DNA of 41,093 bases. Source: an uncultured Bacilli bacterium. Its GTDB lineage: Bacteria > Bacillota_I > Bacilli_A > RFN20 > CAG-826. Positions 1-8,758 of this stretch are shown here, one piece after another. The DNA lies in assembly GCA_944336335.1 (NCBI GenBank), contig CALVLC010000005.1, forward strand, positions 1 through 41,093, given 5' to 3'. Position 1 is the stretch's first letter. The number at the start of each line of letters is the position of its first letter. The notes under the pieces are model-generated. The model was given only the letters and a program-made list of their open reading frames with translations, had not been told where the DNA came from and searched no databases. The position numbers and the translations under genes are program-made.

Positions 1-1
1 T

Positions 2-529
2 GATTATAGTGTTGATAAACCAAGCTTTGTCGAAATTCGACCAGGTCACTTTGTACTTGCAAACAAGGCCGAAGTTGAAAAATATAACAAAGAAATGGAA
101 GAAATCGATGCTCGACTTGCTGAAGAAGCTAAAAAAGTTCAAGCAGAAGAAATTATTGAGAAAGAAGATTCTTTAGAAAAACACGAAACTAAGGTAGAAG
201 AAAAAGATAACTCTTCTTTAGTTAATACAACTCTAGAGAATTTAAAGGAAGAAGATAACTTAACAAAAGAAATAAAGCTAGAAGAAAATAAAAAAGAACC
301 TTCTGAAACTTTATTAAGAGAAAGATCTGGTGAAATTAAAAAGGTTTACCATGTTAAAAAAGTGGATGGTAAATGGGAAATAATTTTAAAAGATGGTCTA
401 AAAGTTATTAAAACTTTCTCAACTAAGAAAGAAGCTGTAGAATTTGCAAATGACCTAGCAAAATCTCAAAATGGAACAGTTTTAGTTCATGCTTCTAAAG
501 GGAAAAATAAAGGCAAATTTATTAAATAA
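2..529 (+). CDS. C-terminal part of a DUF2188-domain protein (5' truncated by window edge)
   Basis: The reading frame is already open at base 2 and ends at TAA 527-529, so the true start lies outside the window. The first ATG inside is at base 95, but about 31 in-frame codons precede it without a stop, so 95 is unlikely to be the start. The visible part has three sections: a short ordered stretch, a long Glu/Lys-rich linker that is probably disordered or coiled, and a C-terminal domain of about 60 residues. That last domain starts near [12 protein letters not shown] and contains [17 protein letters not shown]. This is the pattern of the DUF2188 family, a small alpha/beta domain of unknown function that is usually a stand-alone protein of about 60-80 residues; here it is fused to a long acidic linker. 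Function is not known. No clear terminator follows; the next promoter starts about 35 bases downstream. Confidence 0.7.
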   Translation, partial: DYSVDKPSFVEIRPGHFVLANKAEVEKYNKEMEEIDARLAEEAKKVQAEEIIEKEDSLEKHETKVEEKDNSSLVNTTLENLKEEDNLTKEIKLEENKKEPSETLLRERSGEIKKVYHVKKVDGKWEIILKDGLKVIKTFSTKKEAVEFANDLAKSQNGTVLVHASKGKNKGKFIK

Positions 530-562
530 AAATCGTTTTTCAAAAAAATGTAAATTTAAGTA

Positions 563-590
563 TTGACAGAAAGAGGTTTTAGTTTACACT
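563..590 (+). promoter_or_regulatory. Promoter of the lysine riboswitch/transporter operon
   Basis: A perfect -35 box TTGACA (563-568) is followed after 16 bases by TACACT (585-590), a 4/6 match to TATAAT. Transcription would start near 597, just before the riboswitch aptamer at 602, as expected for a riboswitch leader. Confidence 0.75.
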
Positions 591-601
591 AATAGCCGAA
601 G

Positions 602-764
602 ATTGATAGAGGCGCAGTTTAAAAGAGTAACTTGTGGAGAAGGCGTTCTAAGAAGCAAGTGAAAGGTATAACTGCCGAAACAACTTACTAGGCATAGAAG
701 TTGATTGGTCTATGGAAGAATATTCCAATAGACTCCTAGAGATTTTTCTAGAGGCGCTATCGGT
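602..764 (+). promoter_or_regulatory. Lysine riboswitch (L box) aptamer
   Basis: The leader carries the conserved blocks of the L box in the right order: GATAGAGGCGC at 605-615, AGAGTAA near 624, GTGAAAGGTATAACTGCCGA at 660-679 (with the diagnostic GCCGAA) and GAGGCGCTATC at 751-761. GATAG (605-609) pairs with CTATC (757-761) to close P1, extended by G-U pairs. This arrangement matches the B. subtilis lysC leader block by block. An intrinsic terminator follows at 781-809, so lysine binding probably favours termination. The downstream genes encode a polar amino acid importer, so the ligand and the transported substrate are very likely both lysine. Confidence 0.93.
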
Positions 765-780
765 GTGATTTCTTAAATTA

Positions 781-809
781 AAGATTGCATCGAGCGATGC
801 AATCTTTTT
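781..809 (+). terminator. Riboswitch expression-platform terminator
   Basis: A perfect 12-bp stem, AAGATTGCATCG (781-792) with CGATGCAATCTT (795-806), has a 2-base gap at its tip and is followed by a T run. Flanking AAATTA/TAATTT can lengthen the stem. It lies between the lysine aptamer and the AAGGAG ribosome site (815-820), the normal place for a transcriptional off-switch. Confidence 0.9.
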
Positions 810-829
810 AATTTAAGGAGCACACGGAT

Positions 830-2515
830 ATGAAAAAGAAAATTTTTTCGTTTTTCTTTCTATTTCTTGCTACTATTGGTTTGACTAGTTTGGTAAGTTG
901 TGGAGAAGATTCGACTGCTGATAATTCTCGTCTTGTTATCGGAATGGAATGTGGCTATCAACCTTTTAATTGGACGGTACAAAAAGCAAGTGAATATACT
1001 TTGCCAATTGATGGCACAAATGAATTTGCTGATGGATATGATATTCAAATTGCAAAATATTTAAGCGAAGATTTAGATCGCGAAGTTATCATTAAAAGAA
1101 CAGTTTGGGACAGTTTAATAACCGATTTAAATGCTGGAAACATTAATATGGTACTTGCGGGTATGAGTTCAACCGCTGAAAGAAGAGAACAAATTGATTT
1201 TACTGACCCATACTTAACTAGTGATTTAGCATTTTTAATTCAAAAAGAAAATATTCCAGAAGGTAATTCAGCTGAAAATCCTCTTTCGTACGAAGATGTA
1301 CTTCGATTATTCGAAGGAGAGAGTTTAATTTGCCAAAGAGGTGTTGTTGGGGATGAATTAATTGAAACATATTTCTCATCAGTTGACGAATCAATTCAAC
1401 ACAATGATCCAGCCAATACTTACCCTTTAGCTGCAATGGATGTTGATCAAGGGATTTCTTTTGCAATGCCTGCTGAAGTCCCAGTTTGTGAAGCAATGGT
1501 TAATATTTCACCAAACAATTTAGGTATTTTATATGTTGACCAAAGTTTTATAAGCGATGTAGACAAAGAAGGCCTATCAGTTTCAATCGGGATTAAAAAA
1601 GGAAATGATGAATTAAGAGAAGATCTTAATGCCTCACTTGCTAAACTTTCTAACGAAGAACGTGGAAAAATGATGGGAGAAGCAGCTCAAAGAAGTGCTC
1701 AAAGTGATGATGGAAGTGGAGAAACAACAGTTAGCGAACAAAATATTTGGACGTTATTTATAAATAACTTTGAATTAATTGGTGCTGGTATTGTTGATAC
1801 TATCATTTTAGCCGTATTTGGCACTGGAATTGGTCTTATTTTAGGTATTTTTATTGCTTATGGTAAAAATTTGAAGATTAAGGATACTGACAAATTTTTA
1901 GTTAAAAGTGGTAAAGGAATCTTAATTGGACTAGCGAATATTTATTCAACAGTTTTAAGAGGCACACCAATGATGGTTCAAGCTTTGATTTTTAAATATG
2001 GATGTCAAGCTATTGGTTTAAACTGGGGCAACATCAATTTTGGAGGCGACATTTCAAACTTCTTTAATGGCTGGTTTATTGCAGGTTTGATAGTTATTAC
2101 CTTAAATACAGCAGCTTATATGGGCGAAATTGTAAGAAGTGGTTTAAATGGTATTGATAAAGGGCAAATTGAGGGTGCTCGAAGTTTAGGTATGTCTTCA
2201 ACAAGAACTTCGATTACCATTATTCTTCCTCAAGCTTTAAAAAATGCCCTTCCAACAATTGGAAACGAATTAATCGTCAATATTAAAGATTCATCAGTTT
2301 TAAATGTTATTGCAGTTACTGAACTTTATTACAGAATGATGAATATTGCGAGTACAACATTTGCTTTCCTTGACGCATACTTCATTCTTGCGATTATTTA
2401 TCTTGTCTTAACTCTTATTGCAACTGGTGCTCTCAAACTTATAGAAAAGAAGTTGGATGGTGTGAAATTTTCTTTTAATCCATTTAGATGGGCGAGAAAG
2501 AAGGAGGTCTTCTAA
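830..2515 (+). CDS. Lysine-type amino acid ABC importer: substrate-binding lipoprotein fused to permease
   Basis: This 561-residue protein joins two parts that are separate genes in many bacteria. Residues 1-24 are a lipoprotein signal with lipobox LVSC (Cys24). Residues about 34-290 form a type 3 extracellular solute-binding domain ([28 protein letters not shown]). Residues about 305-555 form a HisM/GlnP-type permease with several membrane segments and the ATPase-docking EAA loop ([23 protein letters not shown]) near 432-456. Such fusions are known in Gram-positive glutamine/arginine importers. The ATG lies 9 bases after AAGGAG. The lysine riboswitch upstream is the best evidence for substrate; the protein sequence alone only says polar amino acid. 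The ATPase gene follows 2 bases after the stop. Confidence is high for the transporter and good for lysine. Confidence 0.93.
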   Translation: MKKKIFSFFFLFLATIGLTSLVSCGEDSTADNSRLVIGMECGYQPFNWTVQKASEYTLPIDGTNEFADGYDIQIAKYLSEDLDREVIIKRTVWDSLITDLNAGNINMVLAGMSSTAERREQIDFTDPYLTSDLAFLIQKENIPEGNSAENPLSYEDVLRLFEGESLICQRGVVGDELIETYFSSVDESIQHNDPANTYPLAAMDVDQGISFAMPAEVPVCEAMVNISPNNLGILYVDQSFISDVDKEGLSVSIGIKKGNDELREDLNASLAKLSNEERGKMMGEAAQRSAQSDDGSGETTVSEQNIWTLFINNFELIGAGIVDTIILAVFGTGIGLILGIFIAYGKNLKIKDTDKFLVKSGKGILIGLANIYSTVLRGTPMMVQALIFKYGCQAIGLNWGNINFGGDISNFFNGWFIAGLIVITLNTAAYMGEIVRSGLNGIDKGQIEGARSLGMSSTRTSITIILPQALKNALPTIGNELIVNIKDSSVLNVIAVTELYYRMMNIASTTFAFLDAYFILAIIYLVLTLIATGALKLIEKKLDGVKFSFNPFRWARKKEVF

Positions 2516-2517
2516 AA

Positions 2518-3525
2518 ATGGAAACTTTATTAAAAATTGAAAACATAGCTAAATTTTTTGGAGCAACACAAGTTTTAAAAGATATTTCATTAACTGTCAA
2601 TAAAGGTGATGTCATTTCTATTATTGGACCTAGTGGAAGTGGTAAATCAACATTTTTAAGATGTCTTAATCTTTTAGAAGAGCCAACTAGAGGAAAATTA
2701 ACTTATTTAGATAAAACTTATTTTAGTGTTACAAAGTGCAAAGATGATTTTGTGGATTATGCTCGTTATCAAGATGATTTAAAAAAATATGAAGAAAAGC
2801 TTATCGAGACTGAAGACAACTATGCTATATATAAGAATAAGTTAATCGAAGATCGTAATAATAAAGAATATAAGATTAAATGTAAGGAAGCTAAAAAAGA
2901 ATTTGATAATGTTAGAAAGCATCCAATCTTAAAAAAAGATTATTTCAATAAAGAAGCTTATGAAGAAATAATAAAAAATTCACCTTCTTTTACCATTAGT
3001 CAAAAAGAAATTAATGAAATAAGAACTCATATCGGAATGGTCTTTCAATCTTTTAATCTTTTTAATAATTTTAATGTTTTAGATAATTGTATTTTAGCCC
3101 AAACTAAAGTTTTAAAAAGAAAATATGATGAAGCAAAAGAAATTGCTATTAAAAATTTAACAAGTGTTAATATGCAAGATAGAATGAATTACAAAATTTC
3201 TGAATTAAGCGGCGGACAAAAACAAAGAGTAGCTATTGCTAGAACTCTTTCAATGAACCCATCGATAATTTTATTTGATGAACCAACAAGCGCTCTTGAT
3301 CCTGAGATGGTTAACGAAGTTTTGAGTGTTATGAAAAATCTTGCTGAAAATGGCATGACGATGATTGTTGTAACTCATGAAATGAATTTTGCTAAAAATG
3401 TTTCTAATAAAGTTGTCTTTATGGAAAATGGTTATATAGTTGAAAGCGGAAATCCAAAAGAAATTTTTGAAAATCCACAAACTGAAAGACTTAGAGAATT
3501 TCTTAAATTAGATGATAAAAATTAA
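2518..3525 (+). CDS. Amino acid ABC importer ATPase with a large internal insertion
   Basis: This is the ATP-binding subunit that powers the fused permease encoded just upstream. Walker [10 protein letters not shown] is near residues 37-45, the Q-loop VFQSFNLF near 175, the signature [12 protein letters not shown] near 230-241, Walker [11 protein letters not shown] near 252-262, and the switch His in VVTHEMNFA follows. I chose ATG 2518 because AAGGAGG (2501-2507) sits 10 bases upstream; an in-frame ATG at 2488 lies inside the permease gene and lacks a site. The protein is 335 residues where GlnQ/HisP proteins have about 240-250. The extra 85-90 residues lie between Walker A and the Q-loop (about residues 70-160), are rich in Lys, Glu, Asp and Tyr, and look helical. 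All catalytic motifs are intact, so the insertion is probably tolerated or regulatory. Confidence 0.93.
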   Translation: METLLKIENIAKFFGATQVLKDISLTVNKGDVISIIGPSGSGKSTFLRCLNLLEEPTRGKLTYLDKTYFSVTKCKDDFVDYARYQDDLKKYEEKLIETEDNYAIYKNKLIEDRNNKEYKIKCKEAKKEFDNVRKHPILKKDYFNKEAYEEIIKNSPSFTISQKEINEIRTHIGMVFQSFNLFNNFNVLDNCILAQTKVLKRKYDEAKEIAIKNLTSVNMQDRMNYKISELSGGQKQRVAIARTLSMNPSIILFDEPTSALDPEMVNEVLSVMKNLAENGMTMIVVTHEMNFAKNVSNKVVFMENGYIVESGNPKEIFENPQTERLREFLKLDDKN

Positions 3526-3645
3526 GAAATATTTTCAATAAGAAAAGTATTAAAAATAAGTAATATTTCAAAAATACCTTTAAAACTCGGTTATTTTAAA
3601 GATATTTTCGATTTTTAGGTTCTTAAAAAACTCTACTCATATTGC

Positions 3646-3687
3646 TTTATTAAAAAGATATATTTATATATAATTTTTATCGGAGGT
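3646..3687 (+). promoter_or_regulatory. Promoter and ribosome site of the M18 peptidase gene
   Basis: A consensus -10 box TATAAT (3669-3674) follows TTTATT (3646-3651, weak -35) at 17 bases. CGGAGG starts at 3681, so the mRNA would begin close to the Shine-Dalgarno sequence and have a very short leader. The rest of the gap 3526-3645 is AT-rich; GAAATATT at 3526 and AATATTTC near 3563 form a weak inverted repeat, without a GC-rich stem, so I do not call a terminator for the transporter operon. Confidence 0.6.
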
Positions 3688-3695
3688 AGATAGTT

Positions 3696-5063
3696 ATGTA
3701 TAACAAATATGCTTATGCTAAATATGAAGGCGAAAATAAAGTTGCTCTTGATAAATTTGCTAGTGAATACATTGAATTTTTATCAAATAGTAAAACTGAA
3801 AGAGTATTTACTAAAAACGCAACTGCATTAGCTGAAAAATTTGGCTTTAAAAATATCGAAACAGTAAAATCATTAAAAGCTGGAGACAAAGTTTATTCCA
3901 TTAATAGAGGAAAAAACATTGCTCTTTTTGTAATTGGTAAAGAAGATATTGAAAAGGGTATTAATATTTTAGGCGCACATATTGATTCACCTAGACTTGA
4001 CGTTAAACAAAATCCACTTTATGAATCAACAGGTTTTGCTTTACTTGATACTCACTATTATGGTGGAGTTAAAAAATACCAATGGGTTACAATTCCACTA
4101 GCAATTTATGGAACAGTTTATAAAAAAGACGGTAGCGAAGTTGAAATTCAAATTGGTGATAGTGAAAATGATCCAGTTTTTGGAATTAGCGATCTTTTAA
4201 TTCACTTATCAGCTGATCAAATGCAAAAAACAGCATCTTCATTTATTGAAGGTGAAAATTTAGATTTAACAGTTGGTTCTTTACCTGTTAAAGATGGTGA
4301 AAAAGATTCAATTAAAGCTAATGTTTTAAAACTTTTAAAAGAAAAATACGATATCGAAGAAGAAGATCTTTCAAGTGCTGAGCTTGAAATTGTTCCAGCT
4401 GGCAAAGCTAGAGAATATGGTCTTGATAGAAGTATGATTGCTGGATATGGACACGATGATAAAGTTTGTGCTTATACTTCTTTAAGAGCAATTTTAGAAG
4501 TTGAAAAACCAGAAAGAACTTCTTGCTGCATCTTAGTTGATAAAGAAGAAATTGGTTCAGTTGGTGCAACTGGTGCTCAATCACGATATTTTGAAAATTT
4601 AATTGCTGAAATTATGAACTTAAAAGGTGAATATAATGAATTAAGTTTAAGAAGAGCATTAACTAATTCCAGAATGCTTTCAAGCGATGTTTCAGCTGGT
4701 GTTGATCCACTTTTCTTAAGTGTTAATGAGCTTAAAAATAGTGCATATTTAAATAAAGGTATTGTCTTTAATAAATATACAGGTGCTAGAGGAAAGAGTG
4801 GCTGCAATGATGCTTCTCCAAAATTTATTGCTCATTTAAGAAAAATTATGGACGAGGATAATGTTTATTATCAAACATCTGAATTAGGTAAAGTTGATCA
4901 AGGTGGTGGCGGAACCATCGCTTATATTCTTGCAAATCTTAATATGGATGTAATTGATGCCGGAATTGCAGTCTTAAATATGCATGCTCCAATGGAGATT
5001 GTTAGTAAGATTGATGTTTATGAAGCATATCTTGCTTACAAGATATTCTTAATCAAAGGATAA
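3696..5063 (+). CDS. M18 family zinc aminopeptidase (aspartyl aminopeptidase type)
   Basis: This 455-residue cytosolic enzyme removes N-terminal residues, mostly acidic ones in studied members, from peptides. M18 motifs are clear: GAHIDSPRLDVKQNPL (zinc His, near residue 93), HYYGGVKKYQW (about 127-137), GHDDKVCAYTSL (bridging Asp, near 250), DKEEIGSVGATGAQS with the catalytic Glu (near 281), SSDVSAGVDP, and HAPMEIVSKIDVYEAY near the C-terminus with the last zinc His. Length agrees with bacterial M18 enzymes (430-470). It has its own promoter and a CGGAGG site 9 bases before the ATG, and ends at a strong terminator, so it is monocistronic. The role is probably peptide turnover and amino acid salvage. 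Confidence 0.95.
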   Translation: MYNKYAYAKYEGENKVALDKFASEYIEFLSNSKTERVFTKNATALAEKFGFKNIETVKSLKAGDKVYSINRGKNIALFVIGKEDIEKGINILGAHIDSPRLDVKQNPLYESTGFALLDTHYYGGVKKYQWVTIPLAIYGTVYKKDGSEVEIQIGDSENDPVFGISDLLIHLSADQMQKTASSFIEGENLDLTVGSLPVKDGEKDSIKANVLKLLKEKYDIEEEDLSSAELEIVPAGKAREYGLDRSMIAGYGHDDKVCAYTSLRAILEVEKPERTSCCILVDKEEIGSVGATGAQSRYFENLIAEIMNLKGEYNELSLRRALTNSRMLSSDVSAGVDPLFLSVNELKNSAYLNKGIVFNKYTGARGKSGCNDASPKFIAHLRKIMDEDNVYYQTSELGKVDQGGGGTIAYILANLNMDVIDAGIAVLNMHAPMEIVSKIDVYEAYLAYKIFLIKG

Positions 5064-5085
5064 TTAAAACAAATTAAAAATTTAC

Positions 5086-5122
5086 AAAAATAGGCGCCGA
5101 TAAATAAGACGCCTATTTTTGT
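5086..5122 (+). terminator. Intrinsic terminator of the M18 peptidase gene
   Basis: AAAAATAGGCG (5086-5096) pairs perfectly with CGCCTATTTTT (5110-5120) over 11 bases, with a 13-base loop and a T-rich 3' side. Confidence 0.9.
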
Positions 5123-5195
5123 TATATATTATATATAAAGATAATAGTGAAAATTTAATTCGACTGAACTTTTTGAATAGTGCAAAAGTTCAATA

Positions 5196-5226
5196 AAAAA
5201 TAAAAATCCCCAGCAAATCGGGGATT
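5196..5226 (-). terminator. Intrinsic terminator of tRNA-Val
   Basis: Read on the minus strand, AATCCCC (complement of 5220-5226) and GGGGATT (complement of 5205-5211) form a 7-bp stem with an 8-base loop, followed by TTTATTTTTT. It lies just downstream of the tRNA-Val gene. Confidence 0.88.
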
Positions 5227-5238
5227 AATTTTTAAATT

Positions 5239-5314
5239 TGGTGGGTACTATAGGGATCGAACCTATGACCTTCTGTACGTCAAACAGATGCTCTCCCAGC
5301 TGAGCTAAATACCC
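5239..5314 (-). tRNA. tRNA-Val (anticodon GAC)
   Basis: The reverse complement folds as a standard cloverleaf. The acceptor stem is GGGTATT with AGTACCC, the D arm has AGCTCAGCTGGGAGAGC, the anticodon loop TTGACGT gives anticodon GAC (Val), and the T arm has GGTTCGATCCC. The CCA end is encoded (5239-5241). The gene has its own promoter and terminator and runs against its neighbours. Confidence 0.96.
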
Positions 5315-5325
5315 AACGCTTAAAT

Positions 5326-5355
5326 ACTTTATCATAACTTCATTACTTATGGCAA
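5326..5355 (-). promoter_or_regulatory. Promoter of tRNA-Val
   Basis: On the minus strand TTGCCA (complement of 5350-5355) is followed after 18 bases by TAAAGT (complement of 5326-5331), which is 11 bases before the tRNA 5' end. The same layout, TTGCAC-18-TATAGT, precedes tRNA-Asn at 20114-20143, and both are preceded by TACTTGC-like sequence and followed by TTAAGCG. Confidence 0.7.
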
Positions 5356-5583
5356 GTACTTTTTTAAAAATTTTTAAAGAAATTTTTTAGGCCGATTTTT
5401 TTAATTATGAAATCTTTGGCATGCTAAATTTACACTTTCTTTATATGATTTTAATATGCAGTGTCAATATTTCCACTTTTATACCTATTTTTCGCAAAAA
5501 CCTTATAATACCTCAAAAAAAGTTTTAAAAATGTCATATTTTTTCTTTATTTTTTTAGTTGAGCAACCTAAAATATAAGTAAT
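5356..5583. other. AT-rich intergenic region before the membrane cluster
   Basis: I see no gene here. Two possible -10 boxes face the downstream gene: TATAAT at 5504-5509, giving a leader of about 70 bases, and TAAAAT at 5569-5574, only 9 bases before ATG 5584. Neither has a good -35 box. There is no Shine-Dalgarno sequence before ATG 5584, which favours the second, nearly leaderless option. Confidence 0.4.
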
Positions 5584-6471
5584 ATGATTAGTGCGGACCT
5601 AATTTTGATAATATGTCTAGCTCTAGGATTTATTGGGGGCTCGATTCGTGGATGGTGGAGATGCTTAATCGGCATTCTTATTTTATTTGTCGGTGCAGCT
5701 TTATTTTATATCGGATTTTTCGATTATGCTGCCAACTGGGTTCAATACGATAGCCTAGAATTCCTTGCAAAACAGTTCAATTTTAATTTAACTTATGAAA
5801 TTCCTGATATAGGTTTAACAATTAGATTTACCAACATTAAGGATGCATTTTTATTACTTCAAAATACTGGTCTTGATCCTGTTTTATTAAATGCAACAAG
5901 TGAAGGCTTCTCTAAATCAGTTATTGCTTTAGTAGCTTTTTTAGTTATAGTGCTTGCCGCTTTCTTAGTTTCCACAATATTATATTGGGTTTTATTAAAG
6001 TGGATTATGCCAAGGAGACTTAGAAAAGGTTTCTTATCTAGACTTTTTGGCGCAATCTTTGGAACAATTGAGATGGGTGCGATTTGCGTCATTTTTTTCC
6101 AATTTGCAGGAAATTTAGCAATTCCGTTAGAAACAGTTGTCATTCCAGAATTAAAAGACACCAATAGTGAATTATATAAATTGATTATGAATTTAGATGT
6201 CATCGCTGCTAGCGATTTAGATAGCTATGTGAACATGGCACAAAATATTCTTGCTGTAATCAATCCTTTGAGCGAAAGTTCAAGATATGTCAGCATGATA
6301 TTCAATTATCTAGGCAATATAGGTTTAAGTCCTTTCAATATTATTTCAGTTGATGTTATTGACGAGACCGGTGCAAAAGTTGCAATCCCATTCAAGGATG
6401 CGTTCACCGACATGCTTAATAACTTTATTGATGTAAGCGTTGGAAAACTAAATACCTTATTGGGAGCTTAA
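5584..6471 (+). CDS. CvpA-like integral membrane protein, first gene of a three-gene membrane cluster
   Basis: This 295-residue protein starts with a hydrophobic stretch containing GFIGGSIRGWWRCLIGILIL. That follows the N-terminal G-x-x-G-x-x-RG pattern of the CvpA (colicin V production) family. Further membrane segments lie near residues 112-140 and 152-180, the latter with FGAIFGTIEMG, again CvpA-like. Typical CvpA proteins have about 160-180 residues; this one has a longer loop between segments and about 110 extra C-terminal residues without a strong hydrophobic segment. CvpA proteins have no agreed biochemical function. No Shine-Dalgarno site is visible. The next gene starts 20 bases after the stop with a strong ribosome site, so the three genes 5584-11143 are probably one operon. 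The family call is tentative. Confidence 0.6.
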   Translation: MISADLILIICLALGFIGGSIRGWWRCLIGILILFVGAALFYIGFFDYAANWVQYDSLEFLAKQFNFNLTYEIPDIGLTIRFTNIKDAFLLLQNTGLDPVLLNATSEGFSKSVIALVAFLVIVLAAFLVSTILYWVLLKWIMPRRLRKGFLSRLFGAIFGTIEMGAICVIFFQFAGNLAIPLETVVIPELKDTNSELYKLIMNLDVIAASDLDSYVNMAQNILAVINPLSESSRYVSMIFNYLGNIGLSPFNIISVDVIDETGAKVAIPFKDAFTDMLNNFIDVSVGKLNTLLGA

Positions 6472-6491
6472 TTTACGGGGGAGGGTAGTTT

Positions 6492-8741
6492 ATGAAGAAA
6501 AACCGTGTTTTAAGAAACTGGGTGATTACCGGCCTTGTAGGAATGGTTGTTACCCTTGTCGTTCTTGGACTAGGCGTTTGGTTCAGAGACGTTGAAGGCT
6601 TCATAGGTGATCAATTCATCCATGGAACCAACCTCAATGCAATCGCTTGGTTACCAGTCATCAGCCGTGATTATTGGTCCGGATTCCTTGCAGATGCTTT
6701 TGCAGCATTTTTCGGATTTAACGGAACACAAGGTCTCGCTGATTGGTCAGATTATCGTATTTATGTAGATAATCTTATTTGGCTCATTATCGCAGCCTTA
6801 GCAATCGTTTTCTTTGTAGTCCTTTTAATAAAGGCTATAAAAAGAAAGAGTGGAAAACATGTCGCTTTTGCAATCTTTTTCTTAGTTTTTGCAGCAATTT
6901 CTGTTGCTTGCACAACTGCATATTATTTTGCAAGACACATGGTCTTTACCTATGAGAATGGAACATTAGAATTTGTCAAATTTGCAAGAGGTGTTGCAAA
7001 TAATGGCGAATTAACTTTTGTTCATGCAATGATTAATGCTCTTAGCTTTGGCACTTATAAACCAGGTTCATTTAACGGAACATGGCAAGCATGGGTTGTT
7101 AGTGGTTTAGCAATTGTCTTATGCTTAGCAGTTTTAGTTTATATCGTTGCTTATCTTGGAATGGTCATCACTGCTTTAGTACAACTTAGAGCACCTAAAG
7201 AAATTGTTGAAGAAACAGTTCCTGTTATCGAAACAGCTCCTCAACCAGAACCAGCACCAGTTGTTGAGAAGAAAAAAGGTATTCTTGTTGTTAAAAGATT
7301 TGATAAGTATGGCAACTATGGACCACTTGTTGAAAGAGGCGAAGTTGATTATCCACGTCAAAATGTTAAAGCTAAACCTTTAACTGTAGAAGAAGTTAGA
7401 AAAGTTATTCAAGATGAAATCGAAAGAGCAGAAACTAGAAGAATCGTCGAAGAATATAAAAACGAAAAACAAGCTGAAGCAATTGCCAAAGCAATTGTAA
7501 AAGCAAATAATAACGAAGAAAAAACTCCTGCACCAGTTGTAACCCAAGCTGTTGAAGGAAAAAAGGATGAAAAGAAAGTTTATCCTGCACCAGTAATCTT
7601 TGCAATGCCTACAAGTGTCAAAGAAGAAGGCGTCAAAACAAAAGAAGTTAAAGAAAAACCTGTAGCTCCTAAAAAAGAGAAAAAAGGCTTAACAGAAGAT
7701 CAAGTTAGAGACATCATTGCTAGTGAAATCAAAGATGCTTTAAAAGATCTTGTTATTAAGCACGAAAGAGTAGTTGAAAAACAAGTTGAGGTTAAAGTCC
7801 CAGCAAAAGATGAAACTCCTGTTAAAGAAGAACCAGTAGTTGAAACTAAAGTTGAAGAAGTTAAAGTAGAAGAAACTCCAGTTCAAACTGAAACAGTAGT
7901 TGAAACTAATCCACTTGTTGAGTCAACACCAGTTGAAGAGGAAAAACCTGTTGAAACTGTTGAGGCTACTGTTCCAACTGAAACAATAACTGAAGAAGTC
8001 AAAGAAGAACCAGTTGTTGAAGAAACTCCAGTTGAAGAAGAAGTCAAAACAGAAGAAGTTAAAGTAGAAGATACTCCTGTTACTGAAGAAGTAAAAGAAG
8101 AAGCTCCTGCTACTGAAGAAGTAAAAGTTGAAGAAAAGGCAGAAGAAAAAGTTGAAGAAACTGCTCCAGTTGCTGAAGAACCAGTTAAAGAAGAACCAGT
8201 AGTTGAAGAAACTAAGGTTGAAGAAACAAAAACTGAAGAAGCTCCTGTACTTGAAACTCCAGCTGTTGAAACTCCAGTCGAAAAACCAAAAATTATTAGA
8301 ATCCCATTCACAACAAGAATGTTAGAAGCCGATGATGAACTTAAGGCTGCTTATAATCACATTAAATCCTTATTAAAATCATATGGTTTAAATAACAGAG
8401 TTGCTAATGGTGGTGATTCATTCAGATTACATAGAGTTACCTATTGTAAGATCACCATTGCTGGTAAATCATTAAAATTATATCTTGCACTTAATCCACA
8501 AGATTATGTTGATACAACTTATCCAATTAAAGATGCAAGCAGCAAAAATATGTATAAAGAAACACCTCTTGTCTTTAAAGTAAGAAGTGGTCTTAGCTTA
8601 AGAAGAGCTGATGAATTAATTAGAGATTGTATGGATAAACATGGTCTTGAACAAATTGACCAAGTTCAAGAATTCGATTGGGCAAGTGATCTTGCTAACA
8701 CCACTATCGAAGATGATGGTGATGAAGGTGATGAAGAATAA
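6492..8741 (+). CDS. Large membrane protein with Pro/Glu/Val repeats and a conserved C-terminal domain (paralogue of 8759-11143)
   Basis: 749 residues. Membrane segments are at about 11-31, 95-116, 123-146 and 201-231. From about 240 the chain becomes soluble and low in complexity: Pro/Lys/Glu-rich, then a dense Val/Glu/Thr/Pro repeat at about 430-598. Two copies of a short helical motif interrupt it, LTVEEVRKVIQDEI (297-310) and LTEDQVRDIIASEI (400-413). The last part (about 605-735) is a compact domain with RVANGGDSFRLHRVTYCKI, LKLYLALNPQDY and LSLRRADELIRDCM. This domain recurs at the end of the next protein, and I recall similar unnamed domains at the C-terminus of Firmicute proteins. The start has GGGGGAGGG 8 bases upstream. 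I do not recognise a function. The four membrane segments, long tether and terminal domain suggest a membrane-anchored scaffold or sensor (inference). Confidence 0.85.
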   Translation: MKKNRVLRNWVITGLVGMVVTLVVLGLGVWFRDVEGFIGDQFIHGTNLNAIAWLPVISRDYWSGFLADAFAAFFGFNGTQGLADWSDYRIYVDNLIWLIIAALAIVFFVVLLIKAIKRKSGKHVAFAIFFLVFAAISVACTTAYYFARHMVFTYENGTLEFVKFARGVANNGELTFVHAMINALSFGTYKPGSFNGTWQAWVVSGLAIVLCLAVLVYIVAYLGMVITALVQLRAPKEIVEETVPVIETAPQPEPAPVVEKKKGILVVKRFDKYGNYGPLVERGEVDYPRQNVKAKPLTVEEVRKVIQDEIERAETRRIVEEYKNEKQAEAIAKAIVKANNNEEKTPAPVVTQAVEGKKDEKKVYPAPVIFAMPTSVKEEGVKTKEVKEKPVAPKKEKKGLTEDQVRDIIASEIKDALKDLVIKHERVVEKQVEVKVPAKDETPVKEEPVVETKVEEVKVEETPVQTETVVETNPLVESTPVEEEKPVETVEATVPTETITEEVKEEPVVEETPVEEEVKTEEVKVEDTPVTEEVKEEAPATEEVKVEEKAEEKVEETAPVAEEPVKEEPVVEETKVEETKTEEAPVLETPAVETPVEKPKIIRIPFTTRMLEADDELKAAYNHIKSLLKSYGLNNRVANGGDSFRLHRVTYCKITIAGKSLKLYLALNPQDYVDTTYPIKDASSKNMYKETPLVFKVRSGLSLRRADELIRDCMDKHGLEQIDQVQEFDWASDLANTTIEDDGDEGDEE
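7790..8285 (+). repeat. Degenerate VEETPV/VKEEP coding repeat
   Basis: The DNA is a degenerate array of GTTGAAGAA, ACTCCAGTT and AAAGAAGAACCA units that encodes Val/Glu/Pro/Thr/Lys repeats (residues about 433-598 of the host protein). The units vary in sequence and length. The array keeps the frame open on the opposite strand, which creates long spurious antisense reading frames. Confidence 0.8.
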
Positions 8742-8758
8742 TAGGAGGGGAAAATACT

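Noticed and set aside
7883-8311. Long antisense open frame over the repeat region of the 6492 protein
   Set aside because: It is a Ser/Thr/Val mirror of the GTTGAAGAA repeats, with no ribosome site or signal. The same effect is seen at 9979-10308, 10382-10630 and 10432-10779.
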